Of a DNA stretch of 64,000 nt, positions 26,093 to 35,029 are shown piece by piece. How positions within the stretch are numbered: position 1 is the stretch's first letter; every line of letters begins with the position of its first letter. Below the pieces are notes generated by a model. The model was not told the DNA's origin, made no database searches, and saw only the letters and a program-made list of their open reading frames with translations. Source of the stretch: Bacillus cereus G9842 (GTDB lineage Bacteria > Bacillota > Bacilli > Bacillales > Bacillaceae_G); assembly GCF_000021305.1 (NCBI RefSeq), contig NC_011772.1, positions 1,216,001 through 1,280,000 on the forward strand. The letters run 5' to 3'. The translations under genes were made by a program, and so were the position numbers.

Positions 26093-27142
26093 ATGAAATT
26101 AATGAAAAGAATAGCTGGCGCAGCAATTAGCTTTAGCCTTGTTGCTGGTGTACTTGCTGGTTGTGGTGAAAAAAAAGAAGAATTAAATATTTATAGCTGG
26201 GCTGACAATTTTGATGAGCAAGTGCTAAGAGATTTTGAAAAGAAATATAATGTGAAAATTAACTATGATAAGTACGCAAGTAACGAAGAAATGCTTGCGA
26301 AATTACAAGCTGGTGGCGCAAAGTATGATTTAATTCAGCCATCTGATTACATGGTTAAAACAATGGCGAAAATGGATTTATTAGCGCCGTTAGATAAAAA
26401 GAATATCCCAAATATCGAAAACATGGTTTCTAATTTCAAAACACCGGCGTTTGATCCAGAGAATAAATATTCTTTAGTGTACACTTGGGGTGTAACAGGG
26501 ATTGCATACAATAAAAAGTATGTGAAAGAAGCACCTACAAGCTGGGCTGACTTATGGAATGAGAAATATAAAGGACATGTAACGTTACTAAACGATTCTC
26601 GTGAAGTATTAGGAATGGGTCTTAAGAAGCACGGTTTCTCAAACAGTACGAAAGAAGATGCAGAGTTAAAGACAGCAGCAGATGATTTAAAGAAGCTGCT
26701 TCCAAACTTATTAGCATTTGATACAGACAACATTAAACAAAAATTCATTACAGAAGATGCTTGGATCGGAACAGTTTGGTCTGGAGATGCAGCATTTATC
26801 GCAAAAGATAATAAAGATGTAGAATACGTTGTACCAAAAGAAGGCGGCACAATTTGGGCTGATACGTTAGCAATTCCAAAAGGTGCAAAACATAAAGAGC
26901 TTGCTGAGAAATTTATGAACTACTTACTAGATGAAAAAGTAAGTGTGAAAAACTACGAGTCAATTGGTTACAGTAATCCAAATGAAAAAGCTCATCCTCT
27001 TCATAGTAAAGAATACCGTGATAATCACATGATTTTCTTAACGAAAGAAGAGTTAGATCGTACAGAATGGCTTGTTGATGTAGATGATAAGTTAAAAGAC
27101 TATGATCGTTACTGGACGGAGCTAAAAACAAAAGGTAAATAA
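26093..27142 (+). CDS. potD: Spermidine/putrescine-binding lipoprotein PotD
   Basis: The extracellular polyamine-binding component. It is a 349-residue lipoprotein with lipobox LAGC, then ELNIYSWADNFDEQVLRDFEKKY, the usual opening of PotD/PotF. It also has YDLIQPSDYMV and a WSGDAAFIAKD segment in the ligand-binding cleft region. GAGGGGG precedes the ATG. Last gene of the operon, followed by a strong terminator. Confidence 0.93.
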   Translation: MKLMKRIAGAAISFSLVAGVLAGCGEKKEELNIYSWADNFDEQVLRDFEKKYNVKINYDKYASNEEMLAKLQAGGAKYDLIQPSDYMVKTMAKMDLLAPLDKKNIPNIENMVSNFKTPAFDPENKYSLVYTWGVTGIAYNKKYVKEAPTSWADLWNEKYKGHVTLLNDSREVLGMGLKKHGFSNSTKEDAELKTAADDLKKLLPNLLAFDTDNIKQKFITEDAWIGTVWSGDAAFIAKDNKDVEYVVPKEGGTIWADTLAIPKGAKHKELAEKFMNYLLDEKVSVKNYESIGYSNPNEKAHPLHSKEYRDNHMIFLTKEELDRTEWLVDVDDKLKDYDRYWTELKTKGK

Positions 27143-27148
27143 GTAAGG

Positions 27149-27182
27149 AAATGCGGTTTCTAAAGTAGAAATCGCATTTTTT
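27149..27182 (+). terminator. Terminator of potABCD
   Basis: AAATGCG-TTTCTA pairs with TAGAAA-CGCATTT with one mismatch, followed by T residues. Confidence 0.85.
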
Positions 27183-27201
27183 CATAGTAGGAGGAAATCG
27201 T

Positions 27202-27849
27202 TTGAAGAAGAAGTTACATCAATATGAGATAATGTGTATTGCTTTATTATTTGCTGTATTTGGTATTGTTGCTTGGCGCGTACATGCAGGTGGCGTTACC
27301 GTGATGGATACATATGTCCGTGGATTAGTAAAAGGGCTACAAACGGAGAGTTCCCTTACATTTTTCTCGTACTTTACAAAATTGGGATCAGCAATTGGGA
27401 TAGTCGCTACGCTCGTTATAAGTTTGCTTGTTTTTTGGAAGAAGCGTTATTATGCTACGATGATTGTGTATCCACTGGGAATTTTAATAACACATCTTGT
27501 GAATAAAGGGATAAAAGAGATTGTACAGAGAGAACGTCCGTCATTAAATGAAGCGCTAGATGCACTTGGATATAGTTTTCCTAGTGGACATGCAATGCTA
27601 TCAATTATGACATTTGGATTTCTTGCTTATATCATTGCTGCTAATTTGAAAAGCATAGCTGGGAAATGTGTCACAACGATTTTGATGGGCACAGTAATTC
27701 TATCGATTGGATTAAGTAGAGTCATTTTAAATGTACATTACCCAACTGATATTTTAGCTGGTTACTGCGTAGGTGGTATTTTGTTAGTTATCGCTATTTA
27801 CTATCATCGTTTACTTACTGAGAGATTGGGGTTTAATAAAGAGAGATAG
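27202..27849 (+). CDS. PAP2-family membrane phosphatase
   Basis: A 215-residue six-helix membrane protein with the three phosphatase motifs: KEIVQRERPS, YSFPSGHAM and SRVILNVHYPTDILAGY. The catalytic His residues lie on the outer face. Such enzymes dephosphorylate undecaprenyl pyrophosphate, phosphatidylglycerol phosphate or related lipids; which one cannot be told. The start is TTG 27202, after AGGAGGAA. It is a single gene between two terminators. Confidence 0.9.
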   Translation: MKKKLHQYEIMCIALLFAVFGIVAWRVHAGGVTVMDTYVRGLVKGLQTESSLTFFSYFTKLGSAIGIVATLVISLLVFWKKRYYATMIVYPLGILITHLVNKGIKEIVQRERPSLNEALDALGYSFPSGHAMLSIMTFGFLAYIIAANLKSIAGKCVTTILMGTVILSIGLSRVILNVHYPTDILAGYCVGGILLVIAIYYHRLLTERLGFNKER

Positions 27850-27899
27850 AAAAAACGCCTGGAAAAACTATCATTATAGTGTTCCTAGGCGTTTTTTGT
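27850..27899 (+). terminator. Terminator after the PAP2 gene
   Basis: AAAACGCCT pairs with AGGCGTTTT around a partly paired loop of about 25 nt; T6 follows. Confidence 0.75.
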
Positions 27900-27960
27900 T
27901 TGTATAAAGATATGATACAGTATAAGTGACAATTGAATTATTTAAAGTAGGTGAAAATGT

Positions 27961-30153
27961 GTGAAGACAAATGTTCATAAAGTTGATAAGTGGGGCAAGT
28001 TAGGAGCTTTTTTGTATCAATTTCGTTATACAGTAATTGTAGCGTTACTGTTGCTCGCAATCGCACTTGGGATTTTTGCTCCAAAGCTACCGGGAGTATT
28101 AGGTGGTGACGGTTTCCAAACGGAAGGCGACTATCAAAAAACAAAAGAAATTTTAGATAAAGATTTTAAGAGGTCTCAAGATACGCTTCTGCTCGTTTTT
28201 GAGAAAAATAAAGATGCTTCGCATGAGGAATTTAAAAAACGAATAGATGAAATTGTAAAGAATGTTCAAGAGAAAGAGAACTATGAATCTTTCCATCACC
28301 CAATCCAAAATAAAGAAATGCTACAAGGTGATATCGGTTATGCGACAATTTTATTTTCCGGGAAAACAAATAAAGAAAGAATGGAAAAGACATTACAATT
28401 TGCTGATGAGATTGAGAAAGAAAGTAATGTAGCATTAAAAGTAACACCTACAGGATTTCCGAAAATTAATCAAGAGATTAATGAAAGAACGCAAAATGAT
28501 TTAAAAGTAGCAGAAATGATTGGATTACCAATTGCGTTTCTTGTATTACTATTTTCGTTTGGTAGCCTTTTGGCATCAATTTTACCGATTTTGAATGGGG
28601 CGCTTAGTGTTATTAGCACGATGGGTATATTGTATTTTATCGGTGTGGATAAAGAACTTTCTATTTTCGTGTTAAACGTTGCACCGATGATTGGACTTGC
28701 ACTATCTATTGATTTTGCGCTATTATTTGTGAACCGTTTTCGAGAGGAAGTTGCTAAACGAACGGTAAAAGAAGCGATAGCAATTACATATCAGACGGCA
28801 GGACGTGCAATTGTATTTTCAGGATTATGCGTATTTGTTGGGTTGTCAGGTTTGTTTTTCTTTAAGATAGATTATATTCAATCTGTCGCGATTAGCGGAA
28901 TGATTGTTGTGATTATGAGTATTTTATTCTCACTCACACTTCTTCCAGCGCTATTATCGTTAATAGGTAAAAGAATATTAAAAAAGAATCAAGTAGCACA
29001 TACGCCGGCAAAAGCATGGCGTAAATTTGCACAATTTGTAATGAAACATCCAATCGCAATGATTATTGTTGTTACAACATTTATTGTTATTTGCTTATTG
29101 CCGTTACGTACAGCTAATTTGCAGTTCCCTGGTGTTGAAGCTTTACCTGAAAAGAGTGATACAAGGATTGCATATGAAAAGTATGAAGAAGCATTTAATG
29201 AAACTGTCAAAACACACGCTGATGTTATGTTAGTTGTAGAGACGAAAGAAGATATGAAAGAAAAAGAAAGTCTACAAAAGATAGAAGAAGTCGTTCAAAA
29301 GTTAAAAGATGATAAGAAAGTACATGAAGTAAGAAGTTTATACGACGGGTTAACTGGAATGAAAGCAGATCAAGTTGTTGGAATATTGCAGTCGCCAGAG
29401 TCAGCGAAACTAACTCCTGTATTTGAAGCATACACGAAAGGGAATAAGACGACGATAGAAGTCTTTTTGAAAACAAAACCACGTACAGAGACTGCAAAAC
29501 AGTGGGTGCGTGACTTTAAAAAGAACTATAAAGAAACGGATGTTACGTATTATCTAGGCGGAATGACGACGTTTCAACAAGAATTAGAAGATGAAATTAA
29601 AGATAAAGTTGTAATTGGTATGTCTGTTATATTTGGATCGACCTTTGTTATATTATTATTTGCATTCCGATCTATACTCATTCCAATTAAGGCAATTATT
29701 ATGAATATACTTAGTTTAAGTGCAACCATTGGAATTGTTGTTTGGTTATTTGAAGGTGGTCATTTCGGTTTAGAAGCGAGTCCGGTTCTGTTTGTCTTAC
29801 CAATCTTCATTTTTGGCCTCGTATTTGGGCTTAGTATGGATTATGAAGTATTTCTTATTTCACGCATTCATGAGCTCTATGAAGAAACAGGAGATAACGA
29901 TCAAGCAACGTTAGAAGGGCTCGTTTCAACAAGTAGAATCATTACATCAGCTGCTTTAATAATGATTGTTGTAACGGGTGCATTCGCATTTACTGATATT
30001 TTACCAGTAAAGCAGATGGGGCTTGGCGTCGCATTAGCAATATTTCTTGATGCAACAATTATTCGTCTTATGCTCGTACCAAGCTTAATGAAGTTATTTG
30101 GAGACTGGAACTGGTGGTTGCCATTTCGAAAAAAACGAGAAAAATCATCATAA
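27961..30153 (+). CDS. MMPL/RND-family membrane transporter (YdfJ-like)
   Basis: A 730-residue transporter with two repeated units. Each has one membrane helix, a large extracytoplasmic domain (about 40-185 and 385-535) and five helices. MIGLALSIDFALLFVNRFREE and its second-half counterpart FGLVFGLSMDYEVFLISRI carry the conserved Asp of proton-driven MMPL proteins. The start is GTG 27961 after AGGTGAAAATGT. Family members export lipids, antibiotics or siderophores; the substrate here is unknown. It is a single-gene unit. Confidence 0.9.
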   Translation: MKTNVHKVDKWGKLGAFLYQFRYTVIVALLLLAIALGIFAPKLPGVLGGDGFQTEGDYQKTKEILDKDFKRSQDTLLLVFEKNKDASHEEFKKRIDEIVKNVQEKENYESFHHPIQNKEMLQGDIGYATILFSGKTNKERMEKTLQFADEIEKESNVALKVTPTGFPKINQEINERTQNDLKVAEMIGLPIAFLVLLFSFGSLLASILPILNGALSVISTMGILYFIGVDKELSIFVLNVAPMIGLALSIDFALLFVNRFREEVAKRTVKEAIAITYQTAGRAIVFSGLCVFVGLSGLFFFKIDYIQSVAISGMIVVIMSILFSLTLLPALLSLIGKRILKKNQVAHTPAKAWRKFAQFVMKHPIAMIIVVTTFIVICLLPLRTANLQFPGVEALPEKSDTRIAYEKYEEAFNETVKTHADVMLVVETKEDMKEKESLQKIEEVVQKLKDDKKVHEVRSLYDGLTGMKADQVVGILQSPESAKLTPVFEAYTKGNKTTIEVFLKTKPRTETAKQWVRDFKKNYKETDVTYYLGGMTTFQQELEDEIKDKVVIGMSVIFGSTFVILLFAFRSILIPIKAIIMNILSLSATIGIVVWLFEGGHFGLEASPVLFVLPIFIFGLVFGLSMDYEVFLISRIHELYEETGDNDQATLEGLVSTSRIITSAALIMIVVTGAFAFTDILPVKQMGLGVALAIFLDATIIRLMLVPSLMKLFGDWNWWLPFRKKREKSS

Positions 30154-30187
30154 AAAAATGCTCATCATATTGATGAGCATTTTTTTA
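30153..30187 (+). terminator. Terminator after the MMPL gene
   Basis: AAAAAAATGCTCATCA pairs with TGATGAGCATTTTTTT, nearly perfect. Confidence 0.92.
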
Positions 30188-30255
30188 TGAATAGCAAGAC
30201 CCACATTTTGCAAATAGTATGTGATAAGAACATTACATACAAGTAGGTGAAGGCA

Positions 30256-30672
30256 ATGTTTCGTTATTTTAAGTTTAAGTTAAATGATACAGTACAGTTT
30301 GCAGAAAACGATGGGCATATGTATCGCATTGTCGGTTATCGGTTAGAAAAGGGATTTTATCCAAAAGATGAATGGACTCATATCATTTATGAACTACTTA
30401 GAGAATTTGACGGGTATACGATGGATGCAGAGGAGGAAGAACTTGTAAAGGTCGTTCAAGTAGAGGATGAGTATTACAAAATACAAGAAGTATCAGGTTA
30501 TCGTTATCCAGTAAAAATGAAACAAAAACAACAAGTGATGAAAATAGAAAGGATGGACGATTTATTAGATGCTTACAATGATTATAAAAGGTTGGCAGAT
30601 TTCTTTAAAGATTTATCGTATGAACAAAAAGCTGAAGAAGTATTGTTAGAAATGAAAAGGCTTAGAGCTTGA
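30256..30672 (+). CDS. Hypothetical cytoplasmic protein
   Basis: A 138-residue soluble, charged protein. The first part (FKFKLNDTVQFAENDGHMYRIVGYRLEK) looks like a small beta-barrel. The last third is helical (MDDLLDAYNDYKRLADFFKDLSYEQKAEEVLLEMKRL). The start is ATG 30256, after AGGTGAAGG; an in-frame GTG at 30247 lies within the ribosome binding site. No family recognised. Confidence 0.7.
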   Translation: MFRYFKFKLNDTVQFAENDGHMYRIVGYRLEKGFYPKDEWTHIIYELLREFDGYTMDAEEEELVKVVQVEDEYYKIQEVSGYRYPVKMKQKQQVMKIERMDDLLDAYNDYKRLADFFKDLSYEQKAEEVLLEMKRLRA

Positions 30673-30706
30673 GGGGCAGTCTATTATAAGACTGTCCTCT
30701 ATTTTT
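30671..30706 (+). terminator. Terminator after the hypothetical gene
   Basis: GAGGGGCAGTCT pairs with AGACTGTCCTC with a bulge, then a T-rich tail. Confidence 0.7.
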
Positions 30707-30772
30707 GACGGTGCATCAAAGTGTGTTTTCCGTTACAATGAGAGAATCAATAGAAATAAGGTGATAAACAGT

Positions 30773-31696
30773 ATGGAAACAAAGAAAAAGGGCGAATGGT
30801 GTGAAATTACCGTTCCAGCTAAATGGAATGGTATAAGTATTGAATCGGTATTAAAAGTAGAATGGGAAATACCGAAAAAGCTATTACATCAGCTTCGTAT
30901 GGAAAAAGGTGTTACGGTTAACGGGGAACAAAGAAGATGGAATGAGCTTTTAAAAGAGAACGATAAGTTACAAGTTCATATGTTTGCGGAGGAAGAGTAC
31001 GGTGTAGATCCAGAATATGGTGAATTACATGTAGTATACGAAGATGATCACGTACTCATCGTAAATAAACTAGAGCAAATGGACACACATCCTGCTGAAA
31101 AAGGTGGAAACGGGACGCTTGCAAATCTTGTTGCTTTTCATTTTCAAATGCAAGGTTTAGAGACGAAGGTTCGTCATATTCATCGTTTAGATAAAGATAC
31201 GACAGGTGGTGTCGTGTTTGCTAAGCATAGAATTGCTGGTGCAATTATGGATCGTTTATTAATGGAACGAAAAATTAAAAGAACGTACGCAGCGCTCGTT
31301 GAAGGGAAAGTAAAGAAGAAACAAGGAACGATTGATGCTGCTATCGGAAGGGATCGCCATCATGCTACAAGGCGTCGTATTTCTCCAAAAGGTGACCAAG
31401 CTATCACATATTATAAAGTAGAAAAGTATTTTAAGAAGCAAAACACGACTTTCGTAACGTTACAATTAGAAACGGGTAGAACGCATCAAATTCGTGTTCA
31501 TATGAGTCATAATGGTAATCCACTAGTTGGGGATGTATTATATGGTGGGCAAACAAAATATATGTCCAGTCAAGCATTACATGCGATGAAGATAAATTTC
31601 TTGCATCCAATTACGAAAGAAGCGATTGAAGTTGATGTGCCGTTTCCTACAAAATTAAATAATAAAATAAAAGAATTTCAAAAAGAAAATGCGTAA
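30773..31696 (+). CDS. RluA-family pseudouridine synthase (YhcT-like)
   Basis: It isomerises specific uridines of rRNA or tRNA. The 307-residue protein has an S4-like N-terminal region (about 15-85). The RluA catalytic domain has HRLDKDTTGGVVFAK (catalytic Asp), RTYAALVEG and LETGRTHQIRVHM. The ATG at 30773 is seven bases after AAGGTGAT; in-frame codons upstream lie before the ribosome binding site. Among Bacillus paralogues it resembles YhcT; target site unknown. Confidence 0.88.
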   Translation: METKKKGEWCEITVPAKWNGISIESVLKVEWEIPKKLLHQLRMEKGVTVNGEQRRWNELLKENDKLQVHMFAEEEYGVDPEYGELHVVYEDDHVLIVNKLEQMDTHPAEKGGNGTLANLVAFHFQMQGLETKVRHIHRLDKDTTGGVVFAKHRIAGAIMDRLLMERKIKRTYAALVEGKVKKKQGTIDAAIGRDRHHATRRRISPKGDQAITYYKVEKYFKKQNTTFVTLQLETGRTHQIRVHMSHNGNPLVGDVLYGGQTKYMSSQALHAMKINFLHPITKEAIEVDVPFPTKLNNKIKEFQKENA

Positions 31697-31787
31697 AGTA
31701 TAAGTTTTAATTTGAAAAAAGTAGATTTTTGCAGGGATTTCTCTAAAAGAAGCGAAGCCGTTAAGAGAAAAGAGAGGTGAGAATTAC

Positions 31788-32393
31788 TTGATCAAATATA
31801 AGTATGTACTTGGAATATTTTTCGCTTGTCTTTTAGTTACTCTATGTCTTTACCCCTATTTACCAAATCGTATGGCAGTACATTGGAACGTAAATGGTGA
31901 GCCAAACGAGTTTATGAGTAAACAAGTTGTTGTAGCATTTATTCCTTGTTTTATTATTTTTTCATATGGATTTTTGTATATTATTTCACATAATATATTT
32001 AAGTTTAATCAAAGAGAGCATTGTATTATAGGTGGATTTATAAAGAAAATTACATTATTTATGTTGTTTATTCATATGCTTATTCTCTTGATTAATTTTG
32101 GAGATTTTATATTCTTTCAAACAGGATTAACGATTGGGATTAGTATGTTTCTTTTTATGCTGAGTAAAGAATTTAAGAAAATAAAAGGCAAAGAAAAAGA
32201 TCCAATTAAATTACAAAAAATTCGTTTAGTAAGTAGACGGATTTTTCAAGTGATGGCATGTGGCATATTGTTTTCATTGTTTTTGAACTTAGAGTGGGGA
32301 TTTTATATATTGCTTAGTGTAATAAGCTGTGGATCTATGTTGTTTATGTTCTATATTTTCTATTCATACATAATAGAAAGCTATGAAACTTGA
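31788..32393 (+). CDS. DUF1648-domain membrane protein
   Basis: A 201-residue membrane protein with about five helices. After the first helix comes YLPNRMAVHWNVNGEPNEFMSK, the DUF1648 signature found in SdpI-type immunity and related proteins. The start is TTG 31788, after AGAGAGGTGAG. SdpI homologues protect against SdpC toxin, but most DUF1648 proteins are uncharacterised and no toxin gene is adjacent. It faces the CAP gene and shares a two-way terminator with it. Confidence 0.8.
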   Translation: MIKYKYVLGIFFACLLVTLCLYPYLPNRMAVHWNVNGEPNEFMSKQVVVAFIPCFIIFSYGFLYIISHNIFKFNQREHCIIGGFIKKITLFMLFIHMLILLINFGDFIFFQTGLTIGISMFLFMLSKEFKKIKGKEKDPIKLQKIRLVSRRIFQVMACGILFSLFLNLEWGFYILLSVISCGSMLFMFYIFYSYIIESYET

Positions 32394-32427
32394 AAAAGAG
32401 TCTTCTCATTATGAGAAGACTCTTTTA
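32393..32427. terminator. Bidirectional terminator
   Basis: AAAAGAGTCTTCTCAT pairs with ATGAGAAGACTCTTTT, with A and T runs on either side. It serves both convergent genes. Confidence 0.9.
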
Positions 32428-32433
32428 ATCTAT

Positions 32434-33246
32434 TTACTTTGTAATAAATTGTTGTGTCCAGTAGTTGCCGCTTTCTACATAACCAACACCGATGTGAGTG
32501 AAGCCGTTATTTAAGATGTTTGCACGGTGTCCAGCGCTGTTCATCCAAGCTTGTACTACTTCTTCAGGTGTACGTTGGCCTTGAGCGATGTTTTCACCTG
32601 CAGATGTATAAGAAATACCAAATTTCTTCATCATGTCAAACGGAGACCCGTATGTAGGGCTGTTATGATCAAAGTAGTTGTTTTTTTGCATGTCTTCAGA
32701 CTTAATACGTGCTACTTTGCTTAATTCAGTATCGATTTTTAGTGCTGGTAAGCCTTGCTTTGTACGCTCAGCGTTTGTTAATTCAACAACACGTTGTTCG
32801 AACTCGCTTAAAGATTTTGCTTCTTCAGCAGGCTTTTGCTCAGCAGGTTTTTGCTCAGCAGGTTTTTGAGTATTGTTGTTTTCAGCAGGCTTTTGAGCTT
32901 CTGGTTTTTGAACTTCTTCAGCAGGCTTTTGCTCGGCAGGCTTTTGAGTTTCTGGCTTAGCTGTTGGTTGCTCAGTTACAACATTTTCAGTAGGTTGTTG
33001 ACCAGGAATAATGCAATTTGGTTGGAAGTTTCCTTGTTGCCATTGCGCTAATGACTCAACGCCCATAGATTGTAAGAATGCTTGTAATTCTTGTTGGTTC
33101 ATTTGTTTCATCATTACTTTTGAATGCTGAATATTTTGAACCTTAATGTTAGATGGTTGTACTGTTGCAGCTTGTGCATCTAGAGAAGATACTCCTAAAG
33201 TAAGAGCTGTTGCAGCAGCTACAGATAATAAAACACGCTTTTTCAT
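32434..33246 (-). CDS. Secreted CAP-domain protein (YkwD-like)
   Basis: A 270-residue exported protein. The signal peptide ends at about AQA (residue 27). A linker (about 30-150) is rich in Pro, Ala, Glu and Lys and contains repeated QKPAE units (about 98-146). The C-terminal CAP/SCP domain (about 150-270) has FEQRVVELTNAERTKQGLPALK, NYFDHNSPTYGSPFDMM, GENIAQG and WMNSAGHRANILN. The linker may pass through the cell wall. The start is ATG 33246 after GGGGGAC. Bacterial CAP proteins are of uncertain function; relatives occur in spores and cell walls. Confidence 0.9.
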   Translation of the reverse strand: MKKRVLLSVAAATALTLGVSSLDAQAATVQPSNIKVQNIQHSKVMMKQMNQQELQAFLQSMGVESLAQWQQGNFQPNCIIPGQQPTENVVTEQPTAKPETQKPAEQKPAEEVQKPEAQKPAENNNTQKPAEQKPAEQKPAEEAKSLSEFEQRVVELTNAERTKQGLPALKIDTELSKVARIKSEDMQKNNYFDHNSPTYGSPFDMMKKFGISYTSAGENIAQGQRTPEEVVQAWMNSAGHRANILNNGFTHIGVGYVESGNYWTQQFITK

Positions 33247-33638
33247 GATGTGTGTCCCCCTATATAAAGTTTTAATTTGTTTTCACACGATTTGTTTTTG
33301 ACAGCCTGTCTGACTGACAAATTCATCGTAGCATACAATTTGCGAGAAAAAAGATGGAAAAAAATTCATAGACTTTAAAATTACCTAATTTATCCTAAGA
33401 GAAGAAGTGAGCAAAAATAAGAGAAATATAGAGTATAAAAGGAATTTATAGTGTTTTTATACTTGATTTTAAGAGGGGTTTTTGGATAAATTTACCTAAA
33501 AAGAAAATAAAGAATCCTATTGTATCAATGGTTTGAGCGATTTTTTGAGGAATATAATGGATTGATTTTTACAAAACTGTAATGTTTCTGTTGTTCTTTT
33601 TTATAATAAAGTAACATATTTTTAATGTTGTAGCAGAC
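33247..33638. other. Intergenic region upstream of the CAP gene
   Basis: About 390 bp, AT-rich, no gene seen. It contains overlapping short dyads at 33300-33319 (GACAG-C-CTGTC followed by TGACTGACA) about 55 bp before the CAP gene start, which could be a regulator site. Confidence 0.4.
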
Positions 33639-33684
33639 AAAAAAGCGGCTATCTCTTTACATAGACGAAGGAGATAGCCGTTTT
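33639..33684 (-). terminator. Terminator of the glcD-glcF operon
   Basis: CGGCTATCTC pairs with GAGATAGCCG around a long loop and T6 follows on the minus strand. Confidence 0.85.
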
Positions 33685-33700
33685 CCTATTATTACGTATG

Positions 33701-35029
33701 TTACGAGTTAGTTTCAATTGCTTCTAATAATAAATCTACAATGTGAATTCCTCTCATTTTATGAGAAAGCCCTTCTCGCTCAATTCCTAATTTCATTTGT
33801 AATAAACAACCTGGATTTGCAGTAACAATGGTTGCTGCGTCTGTTTCATGCACACGGTCCATTTTGTAATCTAGAAATTCCATTGATAACTCTGAATGAA
33901 CAATATTGTAAATACCAGCAGAGCCACAGCAGCGGTCCGCATCTTTCATTTCACGATATGTTGCACCTTGGATAGCCTCTAGTAACATACGAGGTTCAGA
34001 AGCTGTGCGCATAACATTGCGTAAATGACAAGAGTCTTGATACGTAATAATTTGCTGCGTGAGTCGTAAATCAGTTCGCTTATGGAAGTCTAGTTCTACT
34101 AGTATAGCAGTAATATCTTTAATCTTAGAAACAAACTGCTTAGCACGTTCAGCCCACTCTGGATCATCCTTTAAAAGATAATCATAGTCTACGAGGTAAG
34201 CTCCGCAACCACCTGCATTCGTAATAATATAGTCGATGTTTAAATCTTCGAATGCCTTTATATTTCGCTTTGCTAATTCTTTTGCTCCACTCTTTTCACC
34301 AGCATGTCCATGCAATGCACCGCAGCAACTTTGTGTTTTCGGAATAACGATATCACAACCAGCTAATTGAAGAAGTTTCATCGTTGCGTTATTTGTTTCT
34401 AAAAACATAGTATCCATTAAGCAGCCTGTGAAGAATGCAACTTGTTTTTTCTTTGTACTTTCTGCAGGTAAAAATGAAGGACGATCTTTCATTGCTTTCA
34501 TTTTTGGCACTTTTGGCAAAATGAGATCCATCGTTGCAAGTGTTTCAGGGAATAACTTCATAATACCTGTTTTATGTGTTAGTGTTTGTAAACCAGAACG
34601 TTGATAAAATCCAATTAGTCCTGTTAATGTTCTCATTCGATTTTGATGGGGGAACAATCCTTCAAAAACGACTTTTCGAACAGCTTTCACTGGCATTGAG
34701 AATTTTTTATTTTGATTAATAATATCACGAGCTTCTTCTAATAAATGTCCATAATTTACACCAGATGGACAAACAGGCTCACAAGCACGGCAACCAAGAC
34801 AAACGTTTAATGTATTTTCAACATCTTCATCTGGTTCGATTAAACCATCAACGATAGCTTTCATTAATGCGATACGTCCGCGCGGTGAATGTGACTCTTT
34901 ATATCCGGATTGAATGTAGGTAGGACAAGTAGGTAAACAAAAACCGCATCGCATACAGTTTAGTAATTCATCTTCACTTAATCGTTCTTTAAATTCTTTT
35001 TGAATATTTTCTTTATTTAATGTGGTCAT
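33701..35029 (-). CDS. glcF: Glycolate oxidase iron-sulfur subunit
   Basis: The electron-transfer subunit of glycolate oxidase, which oxidises glycolate to glyoxylate. The 442-residue protein has two [4Fe-4S] ferredoxin motifs, CMRCGFCLPTCP (about 25-36) and CLGCRACEPVCP (about 77-88). Two CCG domains follow (CCGALHGHAG and CCGSAGIYN). It overlaps glcD by 4 nt (ATGA), which couples translation. Corresponds to B. subtilis YsfD. No separate GlcE subunit is present, as in other Bacillus. Confidence 0.92.
   Translation of the reverse strand: MTTLNKENIQKEFKERLSEDELLNCMRCGFCLPTCPTYIQSGYKESHSPRGRIALMKAIVDGLIEPDEDVENTLNVCLGCRACEPVCPSGVNYGHLLEEARDIINQNKKFSMPVKAVRKVVFEGLFPHQNRMRTLTGLIGFYQRSGLQTLTHKTGIMKLFPETLATMDLILPKVPKMKAMKDRPSFLPAESTKKKQVAFFTGCLMDTMFLETNNATMKLLQLAGCDIVIPKTQSCCGALHGHAGEKSGAKELAKRNIKAFEDLNIDYIITNAGGCGAYLVDYDYLLKDDPEWAERAKQFVSKIKDITAILVELDFHKRTDLRLTQQIITYQDSCHLRNVMRTASEPRMLLEAIQGATYREMKDADRCCGSAGIYNIVHSELSMEFLDYKMDRVHETDAATIVTANPGCLLQMKLGIEREGLSHKMRGIHIVDLLLEAIETNS

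Noticed and set aside
32678..33051. Plus-strand frames opposite the CAP-domain gene linker
   Set aside because: They are shadows of the QKPAE repeat region and have no translation signals.
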